Of a stretch of DNA of 51,470 nt, positions 1 through 7,213 are shown in pieces. The notes beneath the pieces are model-generated. The model made no database searches. It was not told the origin of the DNA and saw only the letters and a list, made by a program, of their open reading frames with translations. Source of the stretch: Palsa-1233 sp031367105 (GTDB lineage Bacteria > Gemmatimonadota > Gemmatimonadetes > Gemmatimonadales > GWC2-71-9); contig JANLPG010000161.1 in NCBI GenBank assembly GCA_031367105.1, forward strand, positions 1 to 51,470, read 5' to 3'. Within the stretch, counting starts at the first letter, position 1, and each line of letters begins with the position of its first letter. The position numbers and the translations under genes are program-made.

Positions 1-277
1 GGCGTCGTGTGGCTCGCATCGTGGCTGCATCGAGGGTGGCGAGGTCGCGGCCCTCGAACTGGACGGTGCCCGCAGTCGGTGGCTCGAGGCGGAGCACGGC
101 TCGACCGACCGTACTCTTGCCACTGCCAGACTCGCCGACGAGCCCCAGGGTTTCGCCTGGTGCGATCTCGAACGACACCCCGTCGACCGCCTTGACCGGT
201 GGAGTGGGGCGGGAGAGGAAACCGCCGCTGTGGTAGTGCTTGACGAGGCCGGTGACCGTAAGGAGTGGCGCACTCAC
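1..277 (-). CDS. dppF: Peptide-type ABC transporter ATP-binding protein, DppF/OppF-like (partial)
   Basis: This is the N-terminal part of a cytoplasmic ABC ATPase that would power dipeptide/oligopeptide-type uptake together with the four genes upstream. The GTG start at 277 overlaps the TGA of the preceding ATPase gene as GTGA. About 92 codons are visible. They include a Walker A motif LVGESGSGKSTVGR after the usual strand segment AVDGVSFEIAPGE, and the following LRLEPPTAGTVQFEG loop. The signature motif and Walker B lie beyond the window edge. It is the last visible gene of the transporter operon, as is usual for the F subunit. The real substrate (peptide, nickel or other) cannot be read from the sequence. 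Confidence 0.9.
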   Translation of the reverse strand, partial: MSAPLLTVTGLVKHYHSGGFLSRPTPPVKAVDGVSFEIAPGETLGLVGESGSGKSTVGRAVLRLEPPTAGTVQFEGRDLATLDAATMRATRR

Positions 278-1254
278 TGCGCGGCTCCGCTGGCAACCCA
301 GCAGGCGACGTCGTGACCGGCGCCGATCGGCTCGAGGGGTGGCCGCTCGGTCCGGCATCGTGACACCGCCACTGGACAGCGCGGGTGGAAGCGGCACCCC
401 GACGGCCACTGGTCGGGGGGTGGCACGGTACCAGGGATGGGAGTCAGCCGCGACGCGGTGTTCTCGAGTCGCGGAATGGAGGCGAATAACCCTTGCGTAT
501 ATGGATGCGCTGGAGCCGCGAACAACGCGGCGGTAGTCGCACACTCCACGATCCGCCCGGCGTACATCACCAGCACCCGATCGGCGCGACCCGCGACGAT
601 GCCGAGGTCGTGCGTGATGAGCAGCACGGCCATCCCGCGTTTCTGGCGCAGCGTGTCGAGCAGTTCCAGCATCTGGGCCTGCACGGTGACGTCGAGTGCC
701 GTGGTCGGCTCGTCAGCAATCAGCAGTTCGGGTTCGCCGGCGAGCGCGATGGCGAGCATCACGCGTTGACGCATCCCGCCGCTCAACTGGTGCGGATAGG
801 CATCGACCCGAGTGGACGGGTCGGCAATTCCGACCTCGGTCAACAGGGCGATCGCACGCGCGCGGGCCTCTGCTCGGCCGATCCGCGCGTGGGCGGTGAC
901 TGCCTCGGCGATCTGGGCTCCGACGCGCATCACCGGATTGAGCGACGACATCGGGTCCTGAAAAACCATCGCGATGCGCCGACCCCGGATCGAACGCAGG
1001 GTGCTGTCGGAGGCGTGTGCGAGATCGGTCTCGCCCAGGCGGATGACGGTATCGGTACCGAGGCGCGCGTTGACCGGGAGCAGGCGCGGCATCGCGAGGC
1101 CAGTCAGCGTCTTTCCGCAGCCCGACTCCCCGACGAGTGCGACCAGCTCTCCGGCGGCGATCTGGAAGCTGACGTCGTCGACCGGAATCAGCGGTGCCGC
1201 GTCGCGTCGCGGGAAGGAGATGCGGAGGTTCTGAACCTCGAGCAGGGTGGTCAT
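274..1254 (-). CDS. dppD: Peptide-type ABC transporter ATP-binding protein, DppD/OppD-like
   Basis: This 326-aa ATPase starts at ATG 1254 (MTTLLEVQNLRISF), which overlaps the upstream permease stop as ATGA. An open frame continues upstream in the permease gene but has no protein-like content. Visible motifs are Walker A LVGESGCGKT, a Q-loop region MVFQDPMSSLNP, the ABC signature LSGGMRQRVM, Walker B LLIADEPTTALD and the H-loop ITHDLG. The C-terminal GCRFHPRCP segment is the oligopeptide-transporter C-terminal extension, which carries an iron-sulfur cluster in some homologues. Length fits the family (about 325 aa). It should pair with the truncated second ATPase downstream to drive the two permeases. 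Confidence 0.95.
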   Translation of the reverse strand: MTTLLEVQNLRISFPRRDAAPLIPVDDVSFQIAAGELVALVGESGCGKTLTGLAMPRLLPVNARLGTDTVIRLGETDLAHASDSTLRSIRGRRIAMVFQDPMSSLNPVMRVGAQIAEAVTAHARIGRAEARARAIALLTEVGIADPSTRVDAYPHQLSGGMRQRVMLAIALAGEPELLIADEPTTALDVTVQAQMLELLDTLRQKRGMAVLLITHDLGIVAGRADRVLVMYAGRIVECATTAALFAAPAHPYTQGLFASIPRLENTASRLTPIPGTVPPPDQWPSGCRFHPRCPVAVSRCRTERPPLEPIGAGHDVACWVASGAAQ

Positions 1255-2057
1255 CGGCTGTCGGGCTGGAGGGTGCGTCGAAGCGCATCGCCGAGCAATG
1301 TGGCGGCGGAGGTGGCCGCGACCAAGGCCGCCGCGGGGAAGAAGAGCAGCCACGGCGCCTGGCCAAGGACCTCGCGGGCTTCGAGCATCATCCCACCCCA
1401 CGAGGGCTCTGGCAGCGGGAGGCCGAGTCCGATGAAGGAGAGTCCCGCCTCGAGCAGGATCGCGTCGGCAATCCCGAGAGTGGCAGCGACCAGCACGGGG
1501 GCGAGGGTGCCAGGGAAAATGTCGCGCCAGAGCACGCGCGCCGGCCGGGCACCGAGCGCCCTCGCCGCGATGACGTAGGGGGCGTGCCGGAGCCGGAGTG
1601 TCTCGCCGCGCACCAGCCGGGCGATGCCAGACCAGCCGGTCAGGCCGATCACCAACGCGAGCTGCAGGGTCGAGAGCCTGCCGATTGCGGCGATCAACAC
1701 CAACAGCACGATGATCCGGGGAAGCGCCAGGCCGACATCGATGAGCCGCCGTAACATCCCGCCGAGGATGCCGTCGCGGCCTCCCGCAGCCAGGCCCACC
1801 ATCGCGCCGACCGTGGTCGCGACTGCGACGGCGATCGTGGCGACGGCGAGTGAGTTCCTTGCCCCCCACGCCAGCCGCGCGAAGACATCGCGTGCGAACT
1901 GATCGGTCCCGAACCAATGGGCACCCGAGGGAGGCAGCAGTGCATCCCGCAGCAGGTCTGGCTGGCTGTACGGGCTGCCGGCGATCCACGGACCCACGAC
2001 GGCGAGTAGCGCCATCGCCACCAACAGACCGAGGCCGAGGCGCGTGTAGCCCCTCAC
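1251..2057 (-). CDS. dppC: Peptide-type ABC transporter permease, DppC-like
   Basis: This 268-aa inner-membrane permease is the second permease of the transporter. The GTG start at 2057 overlaps the stop of the first permease gene as GTGA; the longer open frame upstream lies antisense-like inside that gene and was rejected. Near the N-terminus it has a transmembrane segment (GLGLLVAMALLAVVGPWIAG) and the DppC-type phrase HWFGTDQFARDVFARL. The binding-protein-dependent transport loop is seen as YVIAARALGARPARVLWRDI, the EAA-type motif that contacts the ATPases. Length is slightly short for DppC (about 280-300 aa) because the cytoplasmic N-terminal tail is minimal. Confidence 0.93.
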   Translation of the reverse strand: MRGYTRLGLGLLVAMALLAVVGPWIAGSPYSQPDLLRDALLPPSGAHWFGTDQFARDVFARLAWGARNSLAVATIAVAVATTVGAMVGLAAGGRDGILGGMLRRLIDVGLALPRIIVLLVLIAAIGRLSTLQLALVIGLTGWSGIARLVRGETLRLRHAPYVIAARALGARPARVLWRDIFPGTLAPVLVAATLGIADAILLEAGLSFIGLGLPLPEPSWGGMMLEAREVLGQAPWLLFFPAAALVAATSAATLLGDALRRTLQPDSR

Positions 2058-3025
2058 GGAGTGCGCTGCGCCGGGTCGACCACGCGGTAGAGCACGTCTG
2101 CGAGCAGGGAGCCGAGCTGGACGGCCGCAACCAGCAGCAAGCCGGCGCCGACGACAAGTGGGACATCGCGGGTGGTGGTCGCCTCGGCGATCAGGGAGCC
2201 GAGTCCGGGCCAGCTGAAGAGACCCTCGATGAACACCGCTCCCGCCACCAGCATCGGAAGCCAGAGACCGAACAGCGTCACGATCGGCGTGAGGGCCGGG
2301 CGCCAGCAATGGCGCCAGGCGATCGCCGCCGGCGACACGCCGCGTGCGCGCGCGGCACGCACCCAGGGTGCCGCGACCACGGTGAGGGCGGCGGCCCGCT
2401 GCTGCCGGAGCGGCACCGCGATTGTCGCGAGCACCATAGTGGTGAGTGGGAGGATCAGGTGGCGGAGGCGATCGAGAAAGACCGCTCCACTGCCGGAGTC
2501 GATCGGCAGGAGTACATCGCGGAACCCCGCGACCGGAAGCCACGCGAGCCTGATTCCGAAGAGCCAGACCAGCAGCATTCCGGCGACGAACGATGGAATG
2601 GCGTATCCGACGATGGTCACGGCGCCGAGGGCTCGCGCGCGCCAGCTGTCGGGGTGGAGCGCAGCCCAGAGGCCGAGCGCCAGCCCGAGGGTGAAGTCGA
2701 TCAGCAGTGTCAGCGACCCGAGCAGCAGGGTGGGTCCGAGTCGCTCACGGAGCACGCTGGTGACCGGGATCTCGCGCGTCATCGAGAAGCCGAGATCGCC
2801 GTGTGCCAAGGCGGTGAAATAGTCTGCCAGCTTCGGCAACAGGGCGCGGTTGGTCCCCCATCGCGCCGTCAGCGCGGCCAGCTGCTCCGGCGTCGCGCTG
2901 TGCTCACCCAGCACCGCGGCCAGCGGATCTCCGGGGAGTGCGTGTACCAGCGCCACCAGCGCTACCGCGGCGAGCAGGGCGGTGAGGAGCGCGTCGGCTC
3001 CGCGGCGGAGGAGCCAGCCGGTCAC
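2054..3025 (-). CDS. dppB: Peptide-type ABC transporter permease, DppB-like
   Basis: This 323-aa integral membrane permease starts at GTG 3025, one base after the stop of the binding-protein gene. The N-terminal segment runs through a membrane helix (ADALLTALLAAVALVALVHA) into LPGDPLAAVLGE, the typical DppB periplasmic opening. The EAA loop WVRAARARGVSPAAIAWRH is present near residue 230. The C-terminal region has FIEGLFSWPGLGSLI, which is characteristic of DppB/OppB proteins. It forms the channel with the DppC-like protein encoded directly downstream with a GTGA overlap. Family assignment is firm; the transported substrate is not known. Confidence 0.95.
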   Translation of the reverse strand: MTGWLLRRGADALLTALLAAVALVALVHALPGDPLAAVLGEHSATPEQLAALTARWGTNRALLPKLADYFTALAHGDLGFSMTREIPVTSVLRERLGPTLLLGSLTLLIDFTLGLALGLWAALHPDSWRARALGAVTIVGYAIPSFVAGMLLVWLFGIRLAWLPVAGFRDVLLPIDSGSGAVFLDRLRHLILPLTTMVLATIAVPLRQQRAAALTVVAAPWVRAARARGVSPAAIAWRHCWRPALTPIVTLFGLWLPMLVAGAVFIEGLFSWPGLGSLIAEATTTRDVPLVVGAGLLLVAAVQLGSLLADVLYRVVDPAQRTP

Positions 3026-3026
3026 G

Positions 3027-4649
3027 TCAGCGGTCGCGCGGGAGGGCCTGGTCGGGCTTCACGCGCCAGAGCCAGAGCGAGCGCCAACTCTTGGTAGGCC
3101 ATACCGTAACGTTGGTGAAGCGCTGATGCACTGCGAGGACGTTGACCGGTGCCCCCAGAAAGATCGCGGGGTGCCACGCCGCCATCGTCGTGAGCACCGC
3201 ACCCCACGCAGCGAGTGGTTTGGCGCTGCCGCTGGCGGCACGCACCTGCTGATCGAAGGCGGTATCGCACCAGTGTCCGAAGTTGCTGGAACCAGGAGTC
3301 CCGGCACTCTGGCACCCCCAACTCTGGGCCAGCGATGATGGCGCGGGGTCCTGATTGGATCCCGCCATCGTGATATCGAAGCGTCCGGCCCGGGTGCGTT
3401 CTTCCCAGCTCGGCGGGTCAACCAGCTCGAGATCGGTCTGGACACCCACCGCGCGCCACATCTGCTGCGCTTGAATGGAGAGCGGCCGCCGGACGCCTGG
3501 CGGAACCAGTACCGAAAGCCGCAGCGGTCGACCGTTCCGGTCGAGGATCCCATCACCATCACTGTCACGCCAGCCCGCTGCAGCGAGCAGGGCCTTGGCG
3601 CGTGCGACATCCTGCGCAGCACCGTGAATCCCTTTCGGAGTGATCCAGGCCCAGAGCTGCGACTGCGCGGCGTCAGGCACCACGACGCCCTGCGCGAAGA
3701 CGGCGCGCGCCATTGTCTGGCGATCGAGCGCGAGCCCCAACGCCTCGCGCACGCGCGCGTCGGTGAGAAAGGGGTGTGGCTGGGCGGTGTCGGCCGGATT
3801 GCGACTGTTGAAGAGAGCGAAGATCACGATGTTGTTCGGGACGGTCACCAGTCGGAGCTGCGGCAGGGCCCGAAGCTCGTCGATGTTGGCGAGTGGGACA
3901 TTCTCGAGCAGGTCGGTCTCGCCGCTCACCAGCAGGTTCTTGCGGGCCGTGGCGTCGGAGACGAAGCGTACCAGCACTCGCGCAATGCCGGGTGTGCCGA
4001 GGAAGAAGGTCGGGTTGGCGCGCAGCTCGACGAACTCTCCCGGCACTCGCCGAGCGAAGCGATAGGGACCGTTCCCCACCGGATTCCGTGCCCACGCGGA
4101 GGTGGCGATCGACTCCGCCGGAATTCGCTCGAGCAGGTGGGCCGGCAGCGGAATCAGGTTGAAACCAGCCAGGTACACTTGTTCCTGAAATGCGCGGCGG
4201 AAGCGAACCCGAACCGATCGGACGCCAGCGGCTTCGACCGCTACGATCGGCTCCATCGTCGCGGCGCCGGTGTAGCCGGCCACCGGATTCGACATCACTT
4301 TCCAGGTATAGACCAGATCGTTCGCGACCACCGGTGTGCCGTCGTGCCAGCGCGCCCTCGGGTCGAGGTCGAACAGCAGGGTCAGCGAATCGAGCCGTCG
4401 CCAGCTCCGCGCCAGTTCGGGACGCAGTGCGTTGTCGCCGGCGGTGCGCAACGAGGCATCGAGTCCCGCGAGTCGGAGGAAGAGCTGGTCGGCGACGTCG
4501 GCGTCGGCCTGGCCTCGGGAACCCACCACCGGATAGGGTCGGGTTGGCTCCTGTCCGACAGCCATCACCACCGTTCCGGGGACTGCGTGTGCCGTCTGGG
4601 CCGTCAGCGGTGGAGTGATCAGGAGGAGGAGCAGGAGGGTGTGGCGCAT
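3027..4649 (-). CDS. Extracellular solute-binding protein, family 5 (DppA/OppA-like)
   Basis: This 540-aa exported protein would capture the substrate for the ABC transporter encoded just downstream. From ATG 4649 it begins with a signal peptide (MRHTLLLLLLITPPL followed by TAQTAHA). The mature part has the family-5 layout, with YTWKVMSNPVAGYTGAA in the N-terminal lobe and GVQTDLELVDPPSWEER in the C-terminal lobe. The sequence GAGG lies about 10 bases ahead of this start. An in-frame ATG at 4688 would overlap the upstream stop as ATGA and add 13 residues, so that start is also possible. No lipobox cysteine is obvious. Substrate specificity cannot be inferred. Confidence 0.92.
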   Translation of the reverse strand: MRHTLLLLLLITPPLTAQTAHAVPGTVVMAVGQEPTRPYPVVGSRGQADADVADQLFLRLAGLDASLRTAGDNALRPELARSWRRLDSLTLLFDLDPRARWHDGTPVVANDLVYTWKVMSNPVAGYTGAATMEPIVAVEAAGVRSVRVRFRRAFQEQVYLAGFNLIPLPAHLLERIPAESIATSAWARNPVGNGPYRFARRVPGEFVELRANPTFFLGTPGIARVLVRFVSDATARKNLLVSGETDLLENVPLANIDELRALPQLRLVTVPNNIVIFALFNSRNPADTAQPHPFLTDARVREALGLALDRQTMARAVFAQGVVVPDAAQSQLWAWITPKGIHGAAQDVARAKALLAAAGWRDSDGDGILDRNGRPLRLSVLVPPGVRRPLSIQAQQMWRAVGVQTDLELVDPPSWEERTRAGRFDITMAGSNQDPAPSSLAQSWGCQSAGTPGSSNFGHWCDTAFDQQVRAASGSAKPLAAWGAVLTTMAAWHPAIFLGAPVNVLAVHQRFTNVTVWPTKSWRSLWLWRVKPDQALPRDR

Positions 4650-4684
4650 CAGGGCGACCTCGGCGGCAGGAGCGGGGGAACCCA

Positions 4685-5443
4685 TCATCGGCGCCACGTC
4701 CAGAGTGGATCGCGGTACCGTGCGTGGTGCTGCACGCTGGCGGCATCGGCCCACGTGGTCAACTCGTCCGGGATGGGGAGGGCACCCCGGGATCTCCACT
4801 CGGTGGCGATGGCGTTGGTGATCGCGTCGACCGGGGGAAGCGTCGGCCAACTGCCCGCTGGGGTACTGGAGTTACGTTCGCTCCCGAACTGTGCCAGCAG
4901 CGGGAGCCGATCAGCTCGAGCGATCGCGCCGTGCTGCAACAAGGCATCGCGGGTGACCAGCTGTGCCGAACCGATCACCTTGAGACCCGCCACGAGTACC
5001 TCGCCCCCCACTGCCACATCAAAACAGGCACCACGCCGCAATCCTGGCAACCGGGGCGGGGCCGGGGCCAGCCGTGCCGCGAGACCGAGGCGACGGAGGG
5101 CCGCGGCGAGGGTCCCGTGAATGGTCTGATATGCCGCGCGGGCAGTGCCGAGCGCCGCGAGCGGTCCGGTCACGGCATAGGTGAGGTCATCGGTGGCGTG
5201 CCATACGGCACGCCCCCCGGTGGGGCGGCGAACCACCGGAATCGCCCGGGACTCGATCGTGTCGCGGTCCCAGTGCCGGGTCGCCGCCTCATTGGCGCCG
5301 AATGAGATGGTGTCGTCGGACCACTGGTAGAGCCGCAGGATGGTGGTACCGTCGGCGTCGGCGCGATCGCGGAGCGCGTGGTCGAGCGCCATTTGCTCCC
5401 AACCGTTGCGCACTGCGGTATCGCACCAGACAAGGGTGGTCAG
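4685..5443 (-). CDS. Lipoyl/octanoyl transferase family protein (LipM/LplA-like)
   Basis: This cytoplasmic protein of about 250 aa belongs to the BPL_LplA_LipB fold family, which attaches octanoyl or lipoyl groups to lipoyl domains. Visible motifs are RRPTGGRAVWH (substrate pocket), GACFDVAVGGEVLVAGLKVIGSAQ with an ACF cysteine and a conserved lysine, and LLQHGAIA. The ACF...GSAQ...LQHG pattern resembles LipM octanoyltransferases, where that cysteine is the acyl carrier, more than ATP-dependent LplA. The start is awkward. Homology reaches back to VWCDTAVRNGWEQMALD, which needs a CTG at 5443 overlapping the coaE stop as CTGA. The nearest standard start is GTG 5413, which would cut into the first strand. 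Confidence 0.85.
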   Translation of the reverse strand: MTTLVWCDTAVRNGWEQMALDHALRDRADADGTTILRLYQWSDDTISFGANEAATRHWDRDTIESRAIPVVRRPTGGRAVWHATDDLTYAVTGPLAALGTARAAYQTIHGTLAAALRRLGLAARLAPAPPRLPGLRRGACFDVAVGGEVLVAGLKVIGSAQLVTRDALLQHGAIARADRLPLLAQFGSERNSSTPAGSWPTLPPVDAITNAIATEWRSRGALPIPDELTTWADAASVQHHARYRDPLWTWRR

Positions 5444-6036
5444 CGCCGTAGCGCCTCCCAGACGGTCCGAGCCCGGGCCGCGAGGGTGCCGCGGTCGCCG
5501 TCGTTGTCGATCACCCAGGTGGCGCGCGCGCGCTTGGTGGCGGCCGGCCGCTGCGCCGCGATCAGGGCGTCGGCGTCGGTGGCCGTGAGCCCGCGATCGT
5601 GGACCAGCCGCGCCCGGCGGTACTCCACCGGTGCGTCGACGACGATCACGGCATCGAATCCTGCCGGATCGAGCGCCTCGAAGAGCAGCGGGATATCCGC
5701 GATCACGACCGGGTCGCCCCGCAGCCGCGCGGCGGCGGTCAACTGCTCGCGACGCGCCTCGACGGCTGGATGGACGATCCGCTCGAGGTCGTCCCGGGCA
5801 CCCGGATCGGCCACAATCAGCCGGCGGAGCACCGCTCGGTCGAGCCCGCCGTCGGCCCGGCGGACGGCGGGGCCAAAGCGCTCGAGGATGGCCGTGAAGA
5901 CTGGCTGTCCCGGGCGTTGCAGCTCGCGGACGATGGCGTCGGCGTCGATGATGGTGGCCCCCCAGCCCCGGAAGAGGGTCGCCACCGTGGACTTTCCGGA
6001 AGCGACGTTGCCGGTGAGACCGACGACCTGGGTCAC
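5440..6036 (-). CDS. coaE: Dephospho-CoA kinase
   Basis: CoaE phosphorylates dephospho-CoA at the 3' hydroxyl of ribose, the last step of coenzyme A synthesis, in the cytoplasm. The 198-aa protein has the P-loop GLTGNVASGKSTVA at residues 6-19, the family phrase IIDADAIVRELQRPG, the IVHPAVEARR segment and DIPLLFEAL near residue 117. Length matches the family. The GTG start at 6036 overlaps the tdk stop as GTGA. Grouping with tdk, a lipoyl transferase and a transporter is a convenience operon rather than a pathway. No oddity was seen. Confidence 0.97.
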   Translation of the reverse strand: MTQVVGLTGNVASGKSTVATLFRGWGATIIDADAIVRELQRPGQPVFTAILERFGPAVRRADGGLDRAVLRRLIVADPGARDDLERIVHPAVEARREQLTAAARLRGDPVVIADIPLLFEALDPAGFDAVIVVDAPVEYRRARLVHDRGLTATDADALIAAQRPAATKRARATWVIDNDGDRGTLAARARTVWEALRR

Positions 6037-6644
6037 AGGAGGGCGACCTGATCCTCATCCAGATGCGGAATCTGGAAGCAGCGACGGCAGCGGGCCTCGT
6101 AACTTTCGCTCCCGCCGACCATCACCACCGGCATGTTCCACCGGGCCGGACGACCGTCCACGAGCCTTTGGTTGCGACAGGCCAGGTCGCCGCAGACGAC
6201 GCAAATGGCCTGCAATTTCGTCACCTCCTCGGCGATCGCCATCAGGTGACCCATCATCCCGAACGGCTCGCCGCGGAAGTCGGTATCGGTGCCGGCGAGC
6301 ACGACGCGCACGCCGCGCTCGGCGAGATGCGTCGCGACTTCGACGATGCCCGCATCGAGAAATTGCACCTCGTCGACCGCGACGAAATCGACGCGATCCG
6401 GTTCCGCGATCGTGCGGAGAATCTCGTCGGAACGGTCTATTGGCAAGGCTTCCAGCGCGATGCCGGTGTGACTCGCGACGTGATGCAGTCCCTGGTAGCG
6501 CTCATCGAGATGCGACTTGAAGACACGAACATTCTTCTTCGCAATGAGGGCTCGGCGCACGCGCCGGATGAGCTCTTCGCTCTTGCCGCTGAACATCACT
6601 CCGGCCACCACTTCGATGCGTCCGGGTCGGGAAGGTAGGGTCAT
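6033..6644 (-). CDS. tdk: Thymidine kinase (type II)
   Basis: Tdk phosphorylates thymidine to dTMP for nucleotide salvage. The 203-aa protein has the P-loop GVMFSGKSEELIRR near residue 15, the Walker B-like VDFVAVDEVQFLD, the lasso region DTDFRGEPFG, and four zinc-binding cysteines in two pairs (CVVCGDLAC region and CRRC near the C-terminus). This is the bacterial/human TK1-type architecture. It is the first gene of the minus-strand string that runs to the window edge, and it is divergent from the HU gene, with about 176 bases between them for both promoters. Confidence 0.97.
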   Translation of the reverse strand: MTLPSRPGRIEVVAGVMFSGKSEELIRRVRRALIAKKNVRVFKSHLDERYQGLHHVASHTGIALEALPIDRSDEILRTIAEPDRVDFVAVDEVQFLDAGIVEVATHLAERGVRVVLAGTDTDFRGEPFGMMGHLMAIAEEVTKLQAICVVCGDLACRNQRLVDGRPARWNMPVVMVGGSESYEARCRRCFQIPHLDEDQVALL

Positions 6645-6820
6645 TGGCGATTCGTCAAGGGGGTGTCAGCCGGAAGTCCTTGCACCGTGCGGGATGCAGC
6701 GGCGCGCCACCGATTTGCTCAAGCATCTTGCGGAGTTTCGCGCGCGGCTCCCATATTCTCCGCCGTCGGGGCCACTCTGCCCCGCGTTCGGGCCAACCCA
6801 ACATTTCCCAGGAGCTCACC

Positions 6821-7111
6821 ATGAACAAGATGGAGATGATCGAAGCGGTCGCGAAGGCCCTCGATACCTCGAAGGCGCACGCCGGCGAGATCGTGGACCT
6901 GTTCTTCTCGACCGAGGGACTGCTGGCGAAGGAACTCAAGAAGGGCGGCAGCATCAACCTCACCGGGTTCGGCAGCTTCGAAGTCCGCAAGCGCGCTGCC
7001 CGTGAAGGCCGCAACCCGCAGACTGGCGCCACCATCAAGATCAAGGCGTCCAAGGTGCCTGCGTTCCGCCCGGGCAAGGGTCTGAAGGACCTCGTCAACA
7101 AGGCCAAGTAA
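6821..7111 (+). CDS. HU-family DNA-binding protein
   Basis: This 96-aa histone-like protein bends and compacts DNA as a dimer. It opens MNKMEMIEAVAKAL and holds the conserved GFGSFEVRKRAAREGRNPQTG arm entry followed by a basic stretch and VPAFRPGKGLKDLVN, all typical of HU/IHF. A good ribosome site (AGGAG) lies 8 bases ahead of the ATG. A weak candidate promoter (TTGCGG at 6728, CATATT at 6752, 18-base spacer) lies upstream. A strong hairpin follows 27 bases after the stop, so it is probably monocistronic. HU versus IHF subunit cannot be decided, but a lone gene favours a homodimeric HU. Confidence 0.97.
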   Translation: MNKMEMIEAVAKALDTSKAHAGEIVDLFFSTEGLLAKELKKGGSINLTGFGSFEVRKRAAREGRNPQTGATIKIKASKVPAFRPGKGLKDLVNKAK

Positions 7112-7138
7112 CACCGCAGGAAGTCCATCAGTCGGACT

Positions 7139-7164
7139 ACGGGCCGCCCCGCTGGGCGGCCCGT
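7139..7164 (+). terminator. Hairpin terminator after the HU gene
   Basis: A perfect 11-bp GC-rich stem (ACGGGCCGCCC paired with GGGCGGCCCGT) with a four-base CGCT loop begins 27 bases after the HU stop. It is followed by a poorly T-rich tail (CGGCTGTTCC). It lies between convergent genes (HU and the helicase-like gene), so being symmetrical it may act for both strands. The missing T-run makes strict rho-independent action uncertain. Confidence 0.75.
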
Positions 7165-7213
7165 CGGCTGTTCCCCCCACGACCCGACGCAATCTCGCCG
7201 GCCCAGGCGGCGC

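Noticed and set aside
493..1578. A 361-codon plus-strand frame over the DppD/DppC genes
   Set aside because: It is antisense to clear ABC ATPase and permease genes and lacks any protein-like pattern.
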